A stretch of 64,000 nt of DNA. Origin: Echinicola arenosa. Lineage in GTDB: Bacteria > Bacteroidota > Bacteroidia > Cytophagales > Cyclobacteriaceae. The position numbers and the translations under genes were made by a program. The DNA is taken from contig NZ_JACYTQ010000003.1 of the NCBI RefSeq assembly GCF_014841125.1, positions 710,818 through 774,817 on the forward strand. The letters are read 5' to 3'. The notes beneath the pieces are model-generated. The model saw only the letters and a list, made by a program, of their open reading frames with translations, did no database searches and was not told the DNA's origin. Every line of letters begins with the position of its first letter. The stretch's first letter is position 1. This document shows, piece after piece, positions 23,946 through 32,659 of this stretch.

Positions 23946-26432
23946 TCATTTAGATTTAAAGAAGTAAATATTTCCAGCAAAATCGCAGATATAGAATCCT
24001 TCAGGAGAAACAGCTGGACTTGTCATCACCGGTGCTCCTAAGCTATTTTTCCAAAGTAGCTTTCCTCTGTGGGCATCTATTGCATACACTTTGCCATCCA
24101 TCGCCCCAAAAATCAATTGATCGTTTACCAAAACTGGGCTGCTTTCTAAACTCTGTTCTTGATTTTGAAAATAAGAAGGCGTATAAAATAAAGCCTGATC
24201 TACTTCAAACTGCCATAACTTAGTTCCTGAATTTCGTTCAAATGCGGCTATACCCGGATGTGATCCTGCGATGATAATTTTGTCATCCAATAGAACTGGA
24301 CTTGAAGTACCTGTATTTTGCATCCCTGTTTCGAAGCTGGCCAAAGTCTCACCAGTCTTCAAAGACAGTTGATGCAACTTACTCACCTCAGGGTTCTCTC
24401 GCTCCGCTACCCAAAGGTTTTCGTCAGCATAAGTCACCACTCCATCCCGAAATCGAAGCCCATCATCGTTTCTTGTCCAGAAGTGTTTTCCTGTAAGCTT
24501 GTCAAATGCATCCATACCACCCCATTGCCTGTTCACGATCAGTACATTTTCTGCCAATGTCATGGTGGCAGTGGAGCCATAACCTCCCAGATTCTTATCC
24601 GATTTCCATAATACTTCTCCTGTATTGACATTGAGAGCAGTCAAACTTTCAGAAAAACCTGTATAAACATTTTCCCCATCAGTTACTATACCTGATACAA
24701 ACCCATACTTTCTATTGTAACCAATATCCTTTTTCCAAATTCTTTCACCATTGGAAATACTTATGGCGTAAGTATAACCCTCCATATCCGTTGCAATCAA
24801 TTTCCCCTGAGCTATCACCATTTGGTTTTTGACACCATTAAGGGTTTGATATCTCCAACGCTCCTCCCCCGTATTGGCATCCCAACAAACAATAAAACAG
24901 TTTTCTGCATTGCCATCATCAAAACTGGAAGTCATTACATACTCTCCATAAAGTACGGGAGAACTCATATAAATATTGCTGCCAATATTTGCTGTCCAGG
25001 AAAGTTGATAAGGAGCTTTAATGCTGTCTTTCACCTGTTTCTGATGGGCTGGATTTCCTCCCATATTAAACCAGGAAAGATTATTTTGTTTGGGGACATC
25101 TACAAATTTGGCGTCAAAAATGCTTTTGCGGTGAATGACCTCTCCGCTGCTTAAATATGCATCTATCACCAAAGTATATTTTCCTGGTTTCTCCAGCTTC
25201 ACATCCACACTCCAGTTCCAATCAGATTGTTGTTTCATCACTGACCATTTAGATTCATCTAAGGAACTGGTCCAATTGAAACCTTCACTTCCCCAAAGGC
25301 TGTAACGGACACTGTCCACATCTGCACCAGTATCATAGACGTTTACAGAAAAGGCCAATCTACCTTCTTTATTGGCCAATCCAAAACCCTTGTTGGGGTT
25401 GACAATTTGAATCTCCCGATCCAAATAGGTCCATCTTAACCTGCTATCAATATTTCCCTCAGCATCTACCTTGACTTCTCTAAAAGAAGAGGGAGAATGA
25501 TCAATACCACCCTGAGGCATGGAGGATGTGCCAAATGAACGGATTCCAGAATCTCCATGCTCCTTGGTCATATTCATATGCAGATGCCCAAAAAACCAAG
25601 CTTTTAGGCCATGCTCATTTAAATTGATTATTTCTTTTTCGTTGACCTTAAAATCAAAATCCTCTTCGCTGGTCAACAAATCGTGGTTAAAGAAAAACTT
25701 GGCCTTTGTATCTCCATATACTTCAAAAAGGTTTTTAAGCCAGCCTCCAATGTCTTCATGATCAAAGCCAGGAGGATAATCCCCGCCCATCATTGGCGTA
25801 ATGACATAAACCACCTCCCCTGCTTCAAAAGCATACCAGGCAGGACCAAACTTTGATTCAAAATAAGACTCTCCTCGCTCTCCCTTGATCAAATCATGGT
25901 TGCCCAAACAATAGTAAATAGGAATCCCTAATTCCTTTTCCGTCAAATTTTCACTGTGCCATTTCATACCTGACTCATAGCAGATATCACCAGTATGCAC
26001 GACAAAGTCCGGCTGATGGACTTTGATATACTTTTTCAGATTATCCACCCAGTCCCCATATTCAAAGGTCTCCGTGTCACTGATCTGTACAAAGGATACT
26101 TCTTGCTTTTTCTCTTTCAATTGTAGGGGAAAATCATATTCTCTTTTTCCACCTTCTATTGGAATATATCGAACAATTGCATCAAAATCGCCAGAAGGAT
26201 AAATGGTAACAAATCGCTGCTTTTCCCATCCAGGTAATTTAAATCGTCCCTTTTTGTCTGTTTTGACAACATGATATCCGTCAGACAATATTGCCCCGAC
26301 GTACACCAGTTCCCCTTGATCCTGCAAGCCATTTGAATTTTGGTCAATAAAAACCGTACCTGACATTTGCCCCAGCGCTATTCCGTATACCGTAAAAACT
26401 AATCCAATGGTCAATAATGCATTCCTCATCAT
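23946..26432 (-). CDS. Secreted metallophosphoesterase fused to PQQ-like beta-propeller
   Basis: An 828-residue protein with signal peptide (GLVFTVYGIALGQ). Order: an N-terminal Ig-like/SdrD-B-like module (~22-105: GTVFIDQNSNGLQDQGE, DKKGRFKLPGW); a calcineurin-like phosphoesterase (~110-330) with VQISDTE, VVHTGDICYE, CLGNHD, FFNHD and FFGHLHMN; a linker beta domain (~340-460); and a C-terminal PQQ/PQQ-like propeller (~480-828) with repeats such as GEERWRYQT, GEVLWKSDKN, GTKLWQFEVD and GKLLWKNSLG. The first metal motif reads DTE where most relatives have DxH. It lies ~270 bp downstream of the SusC/SusD/lipoprotein genes on the same strand. The propeller may bind a ligand or partner. Substrate unknown. 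Confidence 0.88.
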   Translation of the reverse strand: MMRNALLTIGLVFTVYGIALGQMSGTVFIDQNSNGLQDQGELVYVGAILSDGYHVVKTDKKGRFKLPGWEKQRFVTIYPSGDFDAIVRYIPIEGGKREYDFPLQLKEKKQEVSFVQISDTETFEYGDWVDNLKKYIKVHQPDFVVHTGDICYESGMKWHSENLTEKELGIPIYYCLGNHDLIKGERGESYFESKFGPAWYAFEAGEVVYVITPMMGGDYPPGFDHEDIGGWLKNLFEVYGDTKAKFFFNHDLLTSEEDFDFKVNEKEIINLNEHGLKAWFFGHLHMNMTKEHGDSGIRSFGTSSMPQGGIDHSPSSFREVKVDAEGNIDSRLRWTYLDREIQIVNPNKGFGLANKEGRLAFSVNVYDTGADVDSVRYSLWGSEGFNWTSSLDESKWSVMKQQSDWNWSVDVKLEKPGKYTLVIDAYLSSGEVIHRKSIFDAKFVDVPKQNNLSWFNMGGNPAHQKQVKDSIKAPYQLSWTANIGSNIYMSSPVLYGEYVMTSSFDDGNAENCFIVCWDANTGEERWRYQTLNGVKNQMVIAQGKLIATDMEGYTYAISISNGERIWKKDIGYNRKYGFVSGIVTDGENVYTGFSESLTALNVNTGEVLWKSDKNLGGYGSTATMTLAENVLIVNRQWGGMDAFDKLTGKHFWTRNDDGLRFRDGVVTYADENLWVAERENPEVSKLHQLSLKTGETLASFETGMQNTGTSSPVLLDDKIIIAGSHPGIAAFERNSGTKLWQFEVDQALFYTPSYFQNQEQSLESSPVLVNDQLIFGAMDGKVYAIDAHRGKLLWKNSLGAPVMTSPAVSPEGFYICDFAGNIYFFKSK

Positions 26433-26460
26433 AATAATTCTATTTTATGTATATCCGCAA

Positions 26461-26608
26461 TTCTACCAGTAAAGATTAAAAGCGAGTAGAAAATACCCTT
26501 TTGATTAAAGTATCAACTGCTTCAGACTTCAGGTCTACCTGGCAGCTAGACAGGCTTCCGACCACTTGAGCAAAGGGTGTATGGTTACTGGCATCATTGC
26601 GGATAATC
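26461..26608 (-). repeat. Dispersed ~150-bp repeat, copy B (possible gene or IS remnant)
   Basis: Matches copy A at 6421-6573 from the TTC.ACCAGTAAAG end through GCATCATTGCGGATAAT. On the minus strand it stays open for ~45 codons (…NDASNHTPFAQVV…, then GSLSSCQVDLKSEAVDTLIK, then RVFSTRF and a stop), like the 3' end of a coding sequence without a start. It lies between the SusC/D operon terminator and the phosphoesterase-propeller gene. Confidence 0.75.
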
Positions 26609-26647
26609 AGATTCTATTTTCTATTTTCCCATAAATCCAAAAAGAAG

Positions 26648-26671
26648 AGGCCAGCCTAAAAAAGCTGACCT
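26648..26671 (-). terminator. Terminator after the SusC/SusD/lipoprotein operon
   Basis: An 8-bp stem (AGGTCAGC with GCTGGCCT read on the minus strand, one G-U) is followed by CTTCTTTTTGG. It is 30 bp after the lipoprotein stop and would separate this operon from the phosphoesterase-propeller gene. Confidence 0.6.
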
Positions 26672-26700
26672 ACCTCTAACTCAGACTAACCCAAACTTAA

Positions 26701-27135
26701 CTATTGCTCAATATTTACTGTCCAATCCTTAAACTCTCCATTAGCAGAGTGAATTCTGTAAGTAAATTCTCCAGCAGAATAATCACTCACTACCCCTGGG
26801 GTAGGTGCACCGTTCAAAGGCTCGACTTTTACGCCGTCATGATAGATATAACAAGCCATTTTAGAAAGATCTTCATCAGCTCCTACTGTAGAAACCACCC
26901 TAAGACTATTTACATCCACTTCTGTAGAAACTGTAATATCGTCCCTTCTTGCTCCTTCTACATCTCCCTCTGCCAGGGTAATATCATTTAACTCCCACTT
27001 GTAAAAGAACACTCCGCTGGTAATATCCGCATGCGTCCCCCACTGTCCCTCATCCAACTCGATACGTTGTCCACAGGAAGCCATCATAATGGCCATGACA
27101 AACAATACAACTAGCTTTTTCATATTATTTTTCAT
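26701..27135 (-). CDS. Small PUL-type surface lipoprotein
   Basis: A 144-residue lipoprotein (VMAIMMASCGQ lipobox). Met5 is a second possible start and gives a more typical signal. The rest is beta-rich, with a C-terminal Ig-like ending (AGEFTYRIHSANGEFKDWTV) similar to domains of SusE/SusF-like or DUF5018-like surface proteins. Its gene begins 12 bp after the susD stop, so it is the third gene of the SusC-SusD operon and probably a surface ligand-binding accessory of that complex. The specific family is not recognised with certainty. Confidence 0.8.
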   Translation of the reverse strand: MKNNMKKLVVLFVMAIMMASCGQRIELDEGQWGTHADITSGVFFYKWELNDITLAEGDVEGARRDDITVSTEVDVNSLRVVSTVGADEDLSKMACYIYHDGVKVEPLNGAPTPGVVSDYSAGEFTYRIHSANGEFKDWTVNIEQ

Positions 27136-27147
27136 TTCTGCTTGTTA

Positions 27148-28983
27148 TTAATTCCAATTAGGATTTTGTGTTAAAGTAACACCTCCTTTTTCTTGATAAA
27201 GTACTATCTGTCCTCTTGGTACAGCTTGGAGATAATCTCTATTTGCATTGAAAACAAAGCCTGTACCGCCATCCTGGAAATCCGAGCGGTGGCCTATTGG
27301 CAATAAGTAACCCTCTTCATCTAAATATATTCCAGAAGCACTTAAAGAATAACCTACAGCCTGACCTTCTGTAGAGTTGGCATAATCCAAAAACTGTTGG
27401 CCTTTGGCGCCTCTTGGCACCCAACCTATCAATTGCTCCAAAGCTCCCCATCTCCTGAGGTCATCATAGCGTTGGCCTTCCATCGCCAATTCAACCCTTC
27501 TTTCTCTTCTGATTTCATTGATCAAGTTACTTTCGTCAGGATACCGTTTTTGGTAATTTCCTCCCCATGACGTAACATTGGCCATGTCCATATGAGCCAT
27601 CCCCACCCGGTCACGAAGGACATTGACCGTCCGGTCCAAGTCGCTTTGTGTAATGGTACCCAAAATAGCCTTTGCTTCTGCATGAGATAAAAGCACCTCT
27701 CCATAGCGAAGGTATATCAAACCTTGGCCAGCAGGAGAACCATTATAGACTGCATCTTGAGGTGCCACTCCTTTATAGCAAAAGTAGCCTGTTGAACACT
27801 TGTAATAAGTAATTGTACTGGTTATTCCAGGAGCTGTACCAGCATAAGACGACCCGATTATCTCTCCCAATGTACCCTGCCCAGGATGATATATCGTTTG
27901 TCCCAGCCTTGGATCTCGGGAAGCAACCACAGCTTCCAAAGTTGCGTCTCCCTGATAGTCAGCACTTAGCTCAATAGGTGTCCCATCCACCATCAAATAA
28001 TCATCCACCAAAGACTTTGTCAGGCCAATTCCACCGCCACCGGCACCATTATAATTCCACCATCTGTGGCCTATTCCATCACTGGGAAGATATTCTCTAT
28101 AAAGCAATACACTTGGGATATCATAATAATGGTCTTGATTGAATAAGGTCCTATAATCAGTGGTGTAAATATTATCCCCCAAACGGTCAATCAACATTTG
28201 ACTGGCACTGATCGCCTCATTTAAGAAGTCTGAACCATCCTTGCCGTCAACCTTAAAAGGGCTTGCCATTTTAGCGTGATAATATTCCCATGAACCTTCA
28301 AATAGAGCCACTCTTGTCTTAAAGCCTAAAGCAGCTTCTTTGGTGATTCGCATGGAAGCAGCTGCAGGACCACTACCACTCCATTGCAAGTTTTCAATGG
28401 CCTCATCAAGATCATCAATAATCTTTTGGGCAAATTCATCTCTTGGAAGCCTCACCGCATACAATTCCTCAGAATCTGTGCTCAAGACCTGATCGATAAA
28501 CGGCACCCCTCCAAAAGTTTTCAAAAGGTCAAAATTAACCCAAGCCCTGAAGAACAAAGCCTCGCCTACATAATGGGCCGCACTGGCATTGGCCAGTATA
28601 TCTTCACCCACTTTATCCTTCTGTTCTAAGAAGTAATTGATTTTCCTGAGGTTATCATAAGCCCCGTTCCAAGTAGAACTACTGGCCGGAGCATCTCCAT
28701 TGGTATTCCAAATTCTTCCATTGATCATAGTAACACCACGATCATCCCCGATCATGTTGTCAGTACCATTTTCCCATGCATATTTTGGTGCATAACCTGT
28801 ATAAGATGGCAAGATATCATACAGCCCATTTACATAGTTCTCCAGATCCTTTTCAGAAGTCCAATATGCCGCATCAGAGATTTCATCCTGAGGATATCTC
28901 TCCAAGAAATCTTCATTGCAGCTACACATCAGTATGATGAATGCTGCTAGGGTCAAAAACCTTGTGATTAAGTATTTATTCAT
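27148..28983 (-). CDS. susD: SusD/RagB family nutrient-binding outer-membrane lipoprotein
   Basis: A 611-residue lipoprotein with lipobox LMCSC, followed by the standard SusD start NEDFLERYPQDEISDAAYW. The helical TPR scaffold shows SSTWNGAYDNLRKINYFLEQ and FFRAWVNFDLLKTFGGVPF. The late block IRRERRVELAMEGQRYDDLRRWG is typical, as is the tail AVPRGQIVLYQE. It caps the SusC transporter and captures its ligand at the cell surface. The gene starts 20 bp after the susC stop. Nothing in the sequence tells the ligand, but the linked enzymes are phosphoesterases rather than glycosidases. The symbol denotes the family, not starch specificity. Confidence 0.96.
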   Translation of the reverse strand: MNKYLITRFLTLAAFIILMCSCNEDFLERYPQDEISDAAYWTSEKDLENYVNGLYDILPSYTGYAPKYAWENGTDNMIGDDRGVTMINGRIWNTNGDAPASSSTWNGAYDNLRKINYFLEQKDKVGEDILANASAAHYVGEALFFRAWVNFDLLKTFGGVPFIDQVLSTDSEELYAVRLPRDEFAQKIIDDLDEAIENLQWSGSGPAAASMRITKEAALGFKTRVALFEGSWEYYHAKMASPFKVDGKDGSDFLNEAISASQMLIDRLGDNIYTTDYRTLFNQDHYYDIPSVLLYREYLPSDGIGHRWWNYNGAGGGGIGLTKSLVDDYLMVDGTPIELSADYQGDATLEAVVASRDPRLGQTIYHPGQGTLGEIIGSSYAGTAPGITSTITYYKCSTGYFCYKGVAPQDAVYNGSPAGQGLIYLRYGEVLLSHAEAKAILGTITQSDLDRTVNVLRDRVGMAHMDMANVTSWGGNYQKRYPDESNLINEIRRERRVELAMEGQRYDDLRRWGALEQLIGWVPRGAKGQQFLDYANSTEGQAVGYSLSASGIYLDEEGYLLPIGHRSDFQDGGTGFVFNANRDYLQAVPRGQIVLYQEKGGVTLTQNPNWN

Positions 28984-29003
28984 GTCTATTGTTATTTTAT
29001 AGA

Positions 29004-32000
29004 TTAGAATGTCAGATTAAGCCCCAAAGAGAAAGTACGCTGTGGTGGATAGGTCCTTCCTCCACTGTTGTTCAATAACATTGGGTCGATTTTTACATGG
29101 GATTTATTCATCAATAATCCCAAATTTTCGATAGATGTAAACAGTCTCAATTTTTTAACAGCTAATTTTTGAGTCAGCAGAGAAGGGAAAGTATACCCCA
29201 ACTGAAGGGTCCTAAATCTCAGGTAAGCAGCGTTGGTCAGCAACTGATCATTGGTTCTAAATTTACCACCGTACTGGCTGGACATGTAAGGTCTTGGAAA
29301 ATAAGCACCGGTATTTTCAGGAGTCCAATAATCAAGACTGTGTTTCATAAAAGTGGAAAACCACATACTTCCACCTGTGTCTACACCTTGATAATAAAGG
29401 CCCGAAAACCATAGGTCTTGTTTGGCTACTCCCTCAAAGTTCATTCGCATATCAAAACCATTCCAATCTGCAGTCAAAGTCACGCCATAAGTATAGCGCG
29501 GAGAAGAATTGCCTATATTGACCAAATCGCCTTTATTATACCAGCTACCCGTACCGTTTCCTACCATACCATCACCATCCAGGTCTTTATAAATCAAGTC
29601 TCCAGGAAACCAATAATCACTATACAGGCGGTGTAAGGACGCATTATTAGTGAAGTCAGCACTACTGCTGGCCGTACCTTCTACTTCATAACCATAGATT
29701 GCTCCGAAGCGCTCTCCTGGCGTCCAAGTGCCACTCATCGAACCGGAAGCATTTTCATATTCTACCACATAGCCGATGTAATCGGACAAGATGAATTTGG
29801 CTCCCCAGTTAAAAGGTTTGCCTGCTAAGGATGTATTGTCCCTCCAGCCTACGGACAACTCCCAGCCTCTGGTTTCAGAAACCGCATTGTTCCGTTGAGG
29901 AACACTTGTCCCTAATACTTCTGGCAACTCTTCAGAGACTCCTATTTGATCATAAATCGTTCTTTGGTACCAGTCATAGGTTAGGGATAGCTTATCATTG
30001 AAAGCCAATACATCAAAACCAATATCCAATGTCCGCGGCTTTTCCCAAGTGATATCAGGACTTACCAAACCTGGCATTCTTACAGCTGGCACCCTGGTAC
30101 CTCCAATGACATTTCCGGTTTTAGCCGTCACACTCATGGTAGGCAAGTAAGCATAATTGGAAACATTTTGGTTTCCCAACTCACCATATGAACCTCTTAG
30201 TTTCAACATACTGATCTGGTCCAATGACCAGAAATCTTCATTAGTAATATTATAAGCTGCCGATACGGAAGGGAAAAATGCCCATCGGGTATCTGTTGGG
30301 AAGCGGGAAGAAGCGTCATACCTGCCATTGAACTCCACCAAATACTTCTCCTTATAGTTATACTTCAAACGACCGAAATACCCCCGGGTGGACCAATGAG
30401 AAAGCGCATCATCCACGGAAGGCGCTTCTCCAATTGCTGTACTCAATGAAGGAACATCCTCCGTAATTAAGTTGGTTTTGTAACCATATAGCTGTTTTAA
30501 CTGCTTCAATTCTTCCTGATACCCCACAATAGCGGAGAAACTATGATCATTTATGCTCAAATCATAGTTAGCATATAGATCGATCTGATGGTAATTGTTT
30601 CTATTGAACTGGCTGACATAGCTGTTTGGATAATTTTCATAAGCCCATTCATAATACCAATAAGTACCTTCCTCATCTGTATAATCCGTAATGGCCGTGA
30701 TGTGGTTATAAGCCTTGGCATAATCCCTTGAATAAGTATTAAAGGAATAGGAACCTTTGATCAACAAACCTTTTACGGGAGTCAGATCGATGGAAGCGGT
30801 GGTCCAAAAATCATCTTCAGTATTGATGGCATTTCCCCCTTCAGACAACCTGAATAGTGGGTTATTGTAGGGCATATTACCATCCGGATTATAAAATGGA
30901 ACTGTAGGCCATACCCTGCCACCAATCATTTCCGTAAAGGAATAATCTCCACTTCCATAGTAAGGGCGATCTGATATGCTTCTGCTGTATCGGTTGTTCA
31001 ATGACAGGCCTAACCATTTGTTTACTTTTGTGGAAAGTTTTAGGGTTGCATTATATCGGTTAAACTGGTCAGTAAGCAATTCACTCATCAATCCTTGGTT
31101 TTGGTTCCAGCCCAAACTTGCATAGTAATTCAATTTATTGTCCTCAGCTCCACCACTGAAGCTTACCGTATGCTTCTGGTTCACTTGCCAATCTCTATAG
31201 GCCGCATCCTGCCATTGGGTATTACCAAATTGGAAATCACCCCACGCTCCCCAACGGCCGTTTCCTGGATCGATAGCTGCATTGATATTACTTGTGCCAT
31301 TCATATAGGCCTGCATTTTGGCTATGGTCTCCTCACTGAAATAGGGTGCCTGTTGGGCATTGACAAAAGCATCATTCCAAGCGTTGGCAAAATCTACCGA
31401 ATTGATTCCTTCAGGAACACCGACGATTTGTGAAAACGAAACGTTGGAGGAAACATTGATCTGCATATCTCCGGATTTACCGGATTTGGTCGTAATCAAA
31501 ATCACACCGTGTGGAGCCCTGGATCCATAAATAGCCGAGGAAGCTGCATCTTTCAAAACAGAGATACTTGCTACATCTTCCGGGTTAATGGTATTGATGT
31601 CCTGAGCAACACCATCCACTAAAATAAGTGGAGAGCCCTTGGAATTCATTCCCGTAAAACCACGAATATTGAAACTGGCCTCAGAATTCGGGGCACCAGA
31701 GCTAAGACCAATGTTCAGGTTAGGAATAAGCCCCTTCAAACCTTGACCAAGGTCTTTGATAGGCCGATCACTCAATACCTCAGAGGTTACCTGATCCACA
31801 GCTCCTGTAAGGTTTTCCTTTCTTACGGTCTGGTATCCGATCACAACGACTTCATCCAAAGCCTTTGTGTCTTCTTTTAATACAATATTGATTACGCTTC
31901 TGCCGGCTATCGAAACATCCTGTTTGACATAACCTATAAAAGAAAAGGTAAGCACCGTTCCTTCAGGTACAGTAATCCTATAGTTACCATCAAGATCTGT

Positions 32001-32228
32001 AACAGTACCTTTTCCTGTGGATTCAACAAGTACTGTAGCACCCGGAATAGGTTGATTATTTTCATCCATCACAGTGCCTGTAATGGTGATATCTTTTGCA
32101 TTTTGAAATTCATAAGCAATGAGCCGGTCGGCTTTTGCTGAAAGACATATTGGCCCGAATAATGAAAAAAAAGCCATTGTCTTCAAGATTCTCATGGGAA
32201 TGAGAAATCTAGATATAATTTTTTTCAT
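29004..32228 (-). CDS. susC: SusC/RagA family TonB-dependent outer-membrane transporter
   Basis: A 1074-residue protein, normal for SusC. After the signal region comes a carboxypeptidase-regulatory-like domain (~45-125: GTVMDENNQPIPGATVLVES, FSFIGYVKQ), the TonB-box-like EVVVIGYQTVRKE, then the plug with NIRGFTGMNSKGSPLILVDG, SISVLKDAASSAIYGSRAP and GVILITTKSG. The C-terminal barrel ends RTFSLGLNLTF with a terminal Phe. With SusD and the small lipoprotein it forms one operon. The leader is long (~400 bases) and contains a hairpin and two candidate operator palindromes. It would import the ligand across the outer membrane using TonB energy. Confidence 0.96.
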   Translation of the reverse strand: MKKIISRFLIPMRILKTMAFFSLFGPICLSAKADRLIAYEFQNAKDITITGTVMDENNQPIPGATVLVESTGKGTVTDLDGNYRITVPEGTVLTFSFIGYVKQDVSIAGRSVINIVLKEDTKALDEVVVIGYQTVRKENLTGAVDQVTSEVLSDRPIKDLGQGLKGLIPNLNIGLSSGAPNSEASFNIRGFTGMNSKGSPLILVDGVAQDINTINPEDVASISVLKDAASSAIYGSRAPHGVILITTKSGKSGDMQINVSSNVSFSQIVGVPEGINSVDFANAWNDAFVNAQQAPYFSEETIAKMQAYMNGTSNINAAIDPGNGRWGAWGDFQFGNTQWQDAAYRDWQVNQKHTVSFSGGAEDNKLNYYASLGWNQNQGLMSELLTDQFNRYNATLKLSTKVNKWLGLSLNNRYSRSISDRPYYGSGDYSFTEMIGGRVWPTVPFYNPDGNMPYNNPLFRLSEGGNAINTEDDFWTTASIDLTPVKGLLIKGSYSFNTYSRDYAKAYNHITAITDYTDEEGTYWYYEWAYENYPNSYVSQFNRNNYHQIDLYANYDLSINDHSFSAIVGYQEELKQLKQLYGYKTNLITEDVPSLSTAIGEAPSVDDALSHWSTRGYFGRLKYNYKEKYLVEFNGRYDASSRFPTDTRWAFFPSVSAAYNITNEDFWSLDQISMLKLRGSYGELGNQNVSNYAYLPTMSVTAKTGNVIGGTRVPAVRMPGLVSPDITWEKPRTLDIGFDVLAFNDKLSLTYDWYQRTIYDQIGVSEELPEVLGTSVPQRNNAVSETRGWELSVGWRDNTSLAGKPFNWGAKFILSDYIGYVVEYENASGSMSGTWTPGERFGAIYGYEVEGTASSSADFTNNASLHRLYSDYWFPGDLIYKDLDGDGMVGNGTGSWYNKGDLVNIGNSSPRYTYGVTLTADWNGFDMRMNFEGVAKQDLWFSGLYYQGVDTGGSMWFSTFMKHSLDYWTPENTGAYFPRPYMSSQYGGKFRTNDQLLTNAAYLRFRTLQLGYTFPSLLTQKLAVKKLRLFTSIENLGLLMNKSHVKIDPMLLNNSGGRTYPPQRTFSLGLNLTF

Positions 32229-32321
32229 ATCTTTGAATGTTAAATTTTAATGTTAGCGCATTAAATGAGACTCATCCCGTCAAGGTTTTGGTCGATCGAT
32301 GACAGGATAAAATTCTATAAT

Positions 32322-32355
32322 CAATAGCCTGAAGCATCCCAGTTTCGGGCTATTG
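32322..32355 (+). terminator. Hairpin in susC leader, terminator-like on the plus strand
   Basis: A 12-bp stem (CAATAGCCTGAA with TTCGGGCTATTG, one G-U) is followed on the plus strand by six T. It lies ~95 bp upstream of the susC start, antisense to the expected transcript. It could end antisense transcription or fold in the susC leader RNA. Confidence 0.5.
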
Positions 32356-32486
32356 TTTTTTATGGTCATAGCTTATTACATAGGCAATAGATTTTGTTCT
32401 TCAGAAATATCTTTTTCGCTTCGCTTCATAATTTTTAGACTATATCAATACTTACTATTCATGTTTATTTGACTAAGCTTAAATAA

Positions 32487-32503
32487 ATTTCATATAAAGA
32501 AAA
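32487..32503. promoter_or_regulatory. Candidate XRE-cupin operator, site 3 (susC)
   Basis: ATTTCATATAAAGAAAA, one arm weaker than consensus, lies ~260 bp upstream of the susC start. Confidence 0.45.
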
Positions 32504-32638
32504 GCTATTCTAAACATAGAAACCTACCTAATAAATCATAAACAACTGAAAAACAAGTAATTAAAACATTTTAATAACCTAAACATAAGTAAATAATAAT
32601 TACTCAGCAAGGCTTTTAAGGAAAATTTTATGATAAAT

Positions 32639-32655
32639 TTTTCTTTTTAAGAAAA
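32639..32655. promoter_or_regulatory. Candidate XRE-cupin operator, site 4 (susC)
   Basis: TTTTCTTTTTAAGAAAA is identical to the site before the phosphodiesterase gene (21646-21662). It sits 4 bp after the DUF5690 paralog 2 stop and 410 bp upstream of the susC start. An exact 17-base repeat in two distant gaps is the best evidence for the motif. Confidence 0.6.
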
Positions 32656-32659
32656 TAAA

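Larger units (their letters stand above)
32229..32659. other. Leader and promoter region of susC
   Basis: 431 bases between the DUF5690 paralog 2 stop and the susC start, both on the minus strand. It contains two palindromic operator candidates and a strong hairpin, listed separately. No coding frame seen. Confidence 0.6.
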
